From positions 1,221,941-1,231,874 of the forward strand of contig CP070682.1 in the NCBI GenBank assembly GCA_020352595.1: a DNA stretch of 9,934 nucleotides, written 5' to 3'. Origin of the DNA: a bacterium. GTDB taxonomy: Bacteria; BMS3Abin14. Numbering within the stretch: the first letter of the stretch is position 1; every line of letters begins with the position of its first letter. Shown one piece after another: positions 6,376 through 9,934 of this stretch. The notes beneath the pieces are model-generated. The model saw nothing but the letters and a program-made list of their open reading frames with translations, ran no database searches and had not been told where the DNA came from. A program made the position numbers and the translations under genes.

Positions 6376-7368
6376 TCAGTGTTTCCCTTCCCGGATGAGC
6401 AGGGCGAGGAAGAAAGGGCCTCCAAGGAGGGCGGTGATCACCCCCACCGGGATCTCCGCCGGGGCGATGATGGTGCGGGCGAAGGTGTCGCACAGGGCCA
6501 GAAAGGACCCCCCGGCCAGGATGCTCGCGGGAGCCAGGACCCGGTGTCCGGGCCCCACGAGGAGACGGCAGATGTGGGGGATCATGAGCCCCACGAACCC
6601 TATGGGGCCGCACACGGCCACCACTCCTCCCACCATGAGCGAGGACGCGAAGAAGAGCATGTTCCTGGTGCGGACCACGTCCACTCCTCTCCCGGCGGCC
6701 ATTTCCTCTCCTGTGGCCAGGATGTCCAGCTCCCGGGTCAGCCGCAGCGTGATCAGGAGACCGGCCAGGACCAGCGGCGCCATCTCGAGGACCGAACGGA
6801 AGCCGGCCACCTGGACGCCGCCCATGAGCCACCTTATGATGCGGAACGTGTGGGTGAAGTCGGAGATGTACTGTGTGAAGAGGTTGAGGCTGGAGAAGAA
6901 GAAACTCACCGCGACGCCGGCAAGCAGCATGGTGGCCGTACTCATGCCTCGGCGGGCGCGGGTGATGCCGTAGACCAGCAGGATGGACGCCGAGGCCCCC
7001 GCAAAAGCCCACAGCGGGGTGCCGGAGAAACCGGCGACGGAAAGGTACAGGCCGAACCGGATGGAGAGGGCCGCTCCCAGGGCCGCTCCGGAAGCCACGC
7101 CCAGGGTGAACGGGGTGGCCAGTGAGTTGCGGAAGAGGGCCTGATAGGCCATGCCGGCTGCCGCCAGGGCGGCTCCTGCCAGCCATCCGGCCAGGACCCT
7201 GGGCACCCTGATCATCCAGAAGATCCTGGCTTCGGTGCCCGACCCGGATGGGTCGAGGATGGCCCTGAGGGGGGTGAGCTTCATGCCCACAAGGGGCAGC
7301 ATCAGGAGGACGGCCCCGGTACCGGCCAGAAGGGCAACAAGGACTGCGACCTGCCTGGTGCGGTTCAC
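6376..7368 (-). CDS. FecCD/BtuC-family ABC transporter permease (cobalamin or Fe-siderophore uptake)
   Basis: Inner-membrane channel subunit, expected to work as a homodimer with the ATPase encoded just upstream. The 330-residue product has the normal FecCD length with about ten hydrophobic segments. Family signatures are RVPRVLAGWLAGAALAAAG at 54-72 followed by AYQALFRNSLATPFTLGVASG (74-94), CGPIGFVGLMIPHICRLLVG at 253-272, the GPGHR that follows (272-276), and PAEIPVGVITALLGGPFFL at 303-321. The stretch GFVGLMIPHICR is the coupling region that contacts the ATPase. The start is GTG 7368, which shares a GTGA overlap with the ATPase stop and has GGAGG 9 nt upstream, so translation is likely coupled. 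The same frame is open to 8007, but that part is antisense to nothing conserved and lies within the ATPase gene, so it is not this protein. Substrate is inferred from the operon. Confidence 0.93.
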   Translation of the reverse strand: MNRTRQVAVLVALLAGTGAVLLMLPLVGMKLTPLRAILDPSGSGTEARIFWMIRVPRVLAGWLAGAALAAAGMAYQALFRNSLATPFTLGVASGAALGAALSIRFGLYLSVAGFSGTPLWAFAGASASILLVYGITRARRGMSTATMLLAGVAVSFFFSSLNLFTQYISDFTHTFRIIRWLMGGVQVAGFRSVLEMAPLVLAGLLITLRLTRELDILATGEEMAAGRGVDVVRTRNMLFFASSLMVGGVVAVCGPIGFVGLMIPHICRLLVGPGHRVLAPASILAGGSFLALCDTFARTIIAPAEIPVGVITALLGGPFFLALLIREGKH

Positions 7369-8165
7369 GGCCGCGGTCCTCCCGGCAGGGTCATGCTCAA
7401 TCCCCTGGCCGGATGCGGGACGAGGGTGAACTGCTTGCCATACACGGCCTCGAGTACCGCGTTGTCCATGAAGGCCTCCACGGAACCGTTGTAGCGGGCC
7501 TCCCCCCCTGCCAGTGCCAGGATCCGGCTGGACACAGCCGCGGCGCTGTTGATGTCGTGGGTCACCATGACCACCGTGACACCGGACCTGTTCAGGCCGG
7601 ACAGGATGGACAGGATCTCGTCGGTGTGTCGGGGGTCGAGGAATGTCGTCGGTTCGTCCAGGAGCATGGTTTCCGCTTCCTGGGCGAGGGCTCCGGCGAT
7701 GAGGATCTTCTGCCTCTCTCCCGCGCTCAGTGTCCTGATGTCCCGGTCCGCGAGGGATGCGGTACCGGTGATGTGGAGGGTGCGCTCCACCACTTCGAGA
7801 TCCCGGCGACCGGGCGGGGAAAAGGGGTTCAGGTAGGGGTAGCGCCCCATCATGACCAGCTCCCGCCCCGTGAAAGGGAACCATCCGGCGTCCGACTGCG
7901 GGACGTAGCTCATGAGGCGGGCCAGGTGCCTTCGCCGGTAGGCAGCGAGGGGCCTCCCGTCCACGGTGACCGCGCCTGTGTACCGGGAGATGACCCCCAC
8001 GACGCACCGGAGCAGGGTGGTCTTGCCGGCGCCGTTGGGACCCACCACCGCGAGGAACTCCCCTTTGGGGACCTTGAAGGATACACGGCTGAGGATGGAC
8101 CTGGCGCCCACCGAAAAGGACAGATCAGAGATCTCCAGGGCCGGATGTGATTTCCCGTTTTCCAT
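7365..8165 (-). CDS. ABC transporter ATP-binding protein, BtuD/FecE-like
   Basis: Cytoplasmic ATPase energising the import complex. The 266-residue product has Walker A GPNGAGKTT at 42-50, Q-loop Gln90 in YVPQ, signature LSAGE at 147-151 (LSGGE in most homologues, but LSAGE is common in BtuD/FecE types), RQKILIAGALAQ following it, Walker B MLLDEPTTFLD at 167-177 and the switch His203 in VTHD. I chose ATG 8165 (MENGKSHPALEISDL); only a weak AGGG about 10 nt upstream supports it. A TTG at 8198 would lengthen the protein but has no ribosome site. The gap from the binding-protein gene is 54 bp and holds half of an 11-bp hairpin; the stop overlaps the permease start by 4 nt. Binding-protein/ATPase/permease order supports one transporter. 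Confidence 0.94.
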   Translation of the reverse strand: MENGKSHPALEISDLSFSVGARSILSRVSFKVPKGEFLAVVGPNGAGKTTLLRCVVGVISRYTGAVTVDGRPLAAYRRRHLARLMSYVPQSDAGWFPFTGRELVMMGRYPYLNPFSPPGRRDLEVVERTLHITGTASLADRDIRTLSAGERQKILIAGALAQEAETMLLDEPTTFLDPRHTDEILSILSGLNRSGVTVVMVTHDINSAAAVSSRILALAGGEARYNGSVEAFMDNAVLEAVYGKQFTLVPHPARGLSMTLPGGPRP

Positions 8166-8179
8166 GGATGGATGACCCT

Positions 8180-8233
8180 GGAACAGGGAAGGTGGCAAGT
8201 GGGGGCCGTCGCCTCTTCCCTATTCCCTGTTCC
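8180..8233 (-). repeat. 11-bp perfect inverted repeat at the binding-protein/ATPase junction
   Basis: GGAACAGGGAA (8180-8190) and TTCCCTGTTCC (8223-8233) are perfect complements around a 32-nt loop. In the mRNA (minus strand) the 5' arm contains the last codons of the binding-protein gene and ends just before its TAG stop (8222-8220). The 3' arm ends 14 nt before the ATPase start codon, directly upstream of the weak AGGG ribosome site. It could modulate translation or mRNA stability within the operon. Confidence 0.6.
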
Positions 8234-9344
8234 CCTCCCTCGACGGGTCTCGCGGCTCGGCGCCGCCCACCGTCCTCGGTTCATGGAAGGCGGACCCCGG
8301 GCGTGACGCGGGGCTTCCTCCTTCCCGGTTGATGATCTGGGCCATGTCCTCCAGCAGATTCACGAATCGGGGACCCGGAACCACCGTGTAATCCTCCCCC
8401 AGGATGTGGACACGACCTTCCCGCACCGCCCTGACGGCCGTTTTCTGCCGCCAGAGGTGGAGGAGGGCTTCCCTGTCGCCATCCCCGGTCAGGTCGGGGA
8501 CCATCTCCAGGATGACGTCGGGGTCGAGGCGGACCAGTCCCTCCTCTGAAATGGCGGGGAACTTGAGGGTCTCCTGCGTGTAGGCGTTGACGGCGCCGGC
8601 CATGTTGACAAGGTCGTCGTAAAATCCGTCCCGGCCGGAGATGAAGACCTCGCCGCCCGTGCCCTTGTCCATGAGACGGCCCACGGCCACAAGCACCCGG
8701 ATGGGAGAGGGGGGGACGGGGGGAGGGGGAGAATACAGCTTACGGACCCGCCCCATCCGTTCCTCCAGGGAGAGGCGCAGTCTCTCGCCCTCCTCCGGCA
8801 CCGAGCAGCGGTTGGCGATGGCGGTGACCGAATCCAGGATCCCCTGGACGCGGCTGTGGTTCACAGCCAGGGTTGGAAGACCCAGTTCCCCGAGACGCGT
8901 CCTGGCGTCGTCGTGCTCGGCGAGAAGGACGACCAGGTCCGGCTCCAGGGACAGGAGCATCTCGTAGTTGACGTCGAAGTACCCTCCCACCCTGGGCCTG
9001 TTCAGGGCCTCGGGCGGGTAGTCGCAGTAACGCGTCACCCCCGCGACCCTCTCCCCGAGCCCCAGTTCGAAGAGCACCTCGGTGATGCTGGGGGCGAGGG
9101 AGACGATGCGCCGGGGGGGCGCTTCGTCGAGGGGACGAACAGGTGACGGAGCGGGGGAGCCCCCGGAACAGCCAGGTGGCAGTGATAGGAATAGGAATAG
9201 GAATAGAAATAATAATAATTGGAATGGTAATGGTAGAGGCGAAGGTGATGGCGGCAGAGGGGAAAGCCCGCGGCGGCAGGCGCTGCTGTCCAACCCGCCA
9301 TCACTCTTACCATTCCTGTTTCTTCGACTATGGCTATTGCCCAT
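8220..9344 (-). CDS. BtuF-like periplasmic cobalamin/Fe-chelate binding protein
   Basis: Solute-binding component (Peripla_BP_2 fold) delivering ligand to the FecCD-type permease. The 374-residue product has RRIVSLAPSITEVLFELGLG at 78-97, VTRYCDYPPEA at 103-113 and VGGYFDVNYEMLLSLEPDLV at 119-138. The CDYPPEA motif resembles BtuF (SDYPPQA), which favours a corrinoid. A hydrophobic core at about 42-56 (QLLLFLFLFLFLSL) ends at PPGC (Cys59), so it may be a lipoprotein, though PPGC is a poor lipobox. ATG 9344 overlaps the tonB stop by 11 nt and has AGG 7 nt upstream; this makes an unusually long (about 41-residue) pre-core, and TTG 9293 is an alternative giving a more normal signal peptide. The core is encoded by a microsatellite (9187-9219). 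A polar tail from about 342 extends past the conserved fold. Confidence 0.88.
   Translation of the reverse strand: MGNSHSRRNRNGKSDGGLDSSACRRGLSPLPPSPSPLPLPFQLLLFLFLFLFLSLPPGCSGGSPAPSPVRPLDEAPPRRIVSLAPSITEVLFELGLGERVAGVTRYCDYPPEALNRPRVGGYFDVNYEMLLSLEPDLVVLLAEHDDARTRLGELGLPTLAVNHSRVQGILDSVTAIANRCSVPEEGERLRLSLEERMGRVRKLYSPPPPVPPSPIRVLVAVGRLMDKGTGGEVFISGRDGFYDDLVNMAGAVNAYTQETLKFPAISEEGLVRLDPDVILEMVPDLTGDGDREALLHLWRQKTAVRAVREGRVHILGEDYTVVPGPRFVNLLEDMAQIINREGGSPASRPGSAFHEPRTVGGAEPRDPSREGNRE
9187..9219. repeat. hexanucleotide plus trinucleotide microsatellite inside the BtuF-like gene
   Basis: Three perfect AGGAAT units (9187-9204) and an imperfect AGAAAT (9205-9210) are followed by AAT repeated four times (9208-9219) and then looser GGT/AAT units to about 9235. 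On the coding strand this reads as CTA-TTC and TTA codons for the Leu/Phe signal-peptide core. All units are multiples of three, so changes in copy number would keep the frame. Confidence 0.85.
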
Positions 9345-9934
9345 CTTTCAACCTGAACCTGTACGCCACCCTGGCCATGGACTCCACCGGTTGCCCGTGT
9401 CTGACGGCGGGGCTGAAGGTCGCTGCCTTCACGGCCTCGAGAGCCGCCTGGTCCAGCAGCGGGTGTGAGCTCGAGGTCCTGATCCGCGCCCGGTGCACGG
9501 AGCCCTCCGCACTGACGGTCACCTCCAGCACCACCCTTCCCTCCTCGCCCCGTTTCCTGGAGAGGAGGGGGTAGACCGGCTCGGGGAATGCCACCACCTC
9601 GGCTCTCACGGGGGAGCCGTCGGACAGCTCATGCCCCTGGGCGGCGGCGGGCACAGGTTGGCCTGCGGAAGCGAGGAGAACAGTGTCCGGGGTGCGGGAT
9701 CCGAAGTCCGGCTCAACCGCCGCCGCCGGCTCGTCTGCCGCCGGAGCGGTGAAAGCAACGGGCCCATAACCACCCTTGTCAATTTGCGCCCGGTCTTCCG
9801 GCGGATTCGCCACGATCCGGCCCCCCCCCGGGTCCGGCTCACCAGGGGACACCTTCCCCGCAGGCCGGGAAGGTGCCCCGGCCTCCACTGGGATTCCAGA
9901 TAAGGGAGTTGTCGTTTGCGTCCCTTCAGGACCG
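9334..9934 (-). CDS. tonB: TonB-family energy transducer, C-terminal part (N-terminus outside the window)
   Basis: Links the proton-motive-force complex ExbBD to outer-membrane receptors for active uptake. The last 199 residues are visible and the frame is open to the window edge, so the membrane anchor is missing and the in-frame GTG at 9888 is not taken as the start. The visible part begins with a Pro/Gly/Ala-rich periplasmic linker (for example KVSPGEPDPGGG), followed from about 9585 to 9337 by a TonB C-terminal domain: PEPVYPLLSRKRGEEGRVVL, then VTVSAEGSVHRARIRTSS, LLDQAALEAVKAATFSPA and GQPVES. The YP, GEEGRVVLEV, LDQAALEAV and F-S-P-A elements are the usual landmarks. It ends 11 nt inside the start of the BtuF-like gene, which points to translational coupling and a shared role in uptake. 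Confidence 0.9.
   Translation of the reverse strand, partial: GPEGTQTTTPLSGIPVEAGAPSRPAGKVSPGEPDPGGGRIVANPPEDRAQIDKGGYGPVAFTAPAADEPAAAVEPDFGSRTPDTVLLASAGQPVPAAAQGHELSDGSPVRAEVVAFPEPVYPLLSRKRGEEGRVVLEVTVSAEGSVHRARIRTSSSHPLLDQAALEAVKAATFSPAVRHGQPVESMARVAYRFRLKDGQ

Noticed and set aside
7369..8007. Upstream in-frame extension of the permease open frame
   Set aside because: This part lies inside the ATPase gene in another frame and encodes no family sequence; the permease signatures and the GTG/GGAGG start at 7368 define the real beginning.
9035..9313. Tyr/His-rich frame (YHYHSNYYYF...) across the microsatellite on the minus strand
   Set aside because: It is the out-of-frame reading of the repeat within the BtuF-like gene; the main frame continues into a conserved binding-protein fold, this one does not.

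Overview
The window is GC-rich bacterial DNA, densely coded, with ATG/GTG starts and short intergenic gaps. An outer-membrane-type lipoprotein, a TonB-family protein and FtsK together point to a Gram-negative cell. RNase J with RsmA and FtsK, plus small GC-rich dispersed repeats in the gaps, fits a Desulfobacterota/deltaproteobacterial-type genome. That placement is inference; there is no rRNA or other decisive marker.

Layout. (1) Positions 1-3914, minus strand, in transcription order: rsmA (16S rRNA dimethyladenosine transferase), rnj (ribonuclease J), uppP (undecaprenyl-diphosphate phosphatase) and the 5' end of ftsK, which leaves the window at base 1. (2) Positions 4154-6184, plus strand, divergent from rsmA: a 676-residue lipoprotein with a Pro-rich linker, a helical TPR-like region and a type 1 periplasmic binding fold, resembling LpoA-type penicillin-binding-protein activators. 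(3) Positions 6376-9934, minus strand, convergent with the lipoprotein: an import operon in the order tonB (N-terminus outside the window), a BtuF-like binding protein, a BtuD-like ATPase and a BtuC/FecCD permease. The genes overlap or are closely spaced (11-nt overlap, 54-nt gap, 4-nt GTGA overlap).

How the genes work together. UppP recycles the lipid carrier for peptidoglycan, FtsK acts at the septum, and the LpoA-like lipoprotein may stimulate peptidoglycan synthases, so the left two thirds has an envelope/division theme mixed with RNA maintenance (RsmA, RNase J). The right third is a TonB-energised uptake module, most likely for cobalamin or another corrinoid, with an Fe-siderophore as the alternative. 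Its outer-membrane receptor and any riboswitch would lie beyond base 9934.

I saw no tRNA, rRNA, CRISPR array, insertion sequence, or novel defence or biosynthetic system. The most unusual signals are small: an in-frame hexanucleotide/trinucleotide microsatellite encoding the signal-peptide core of the BtuF-like protein; an inverted element of 8-bp tandem units between rsmA and rnj that supplies the last codons and stop of rsmA; an 11-bp perfect hairpin at the BtuF/BtuD junction; and several repeat-derived intergenic elements.
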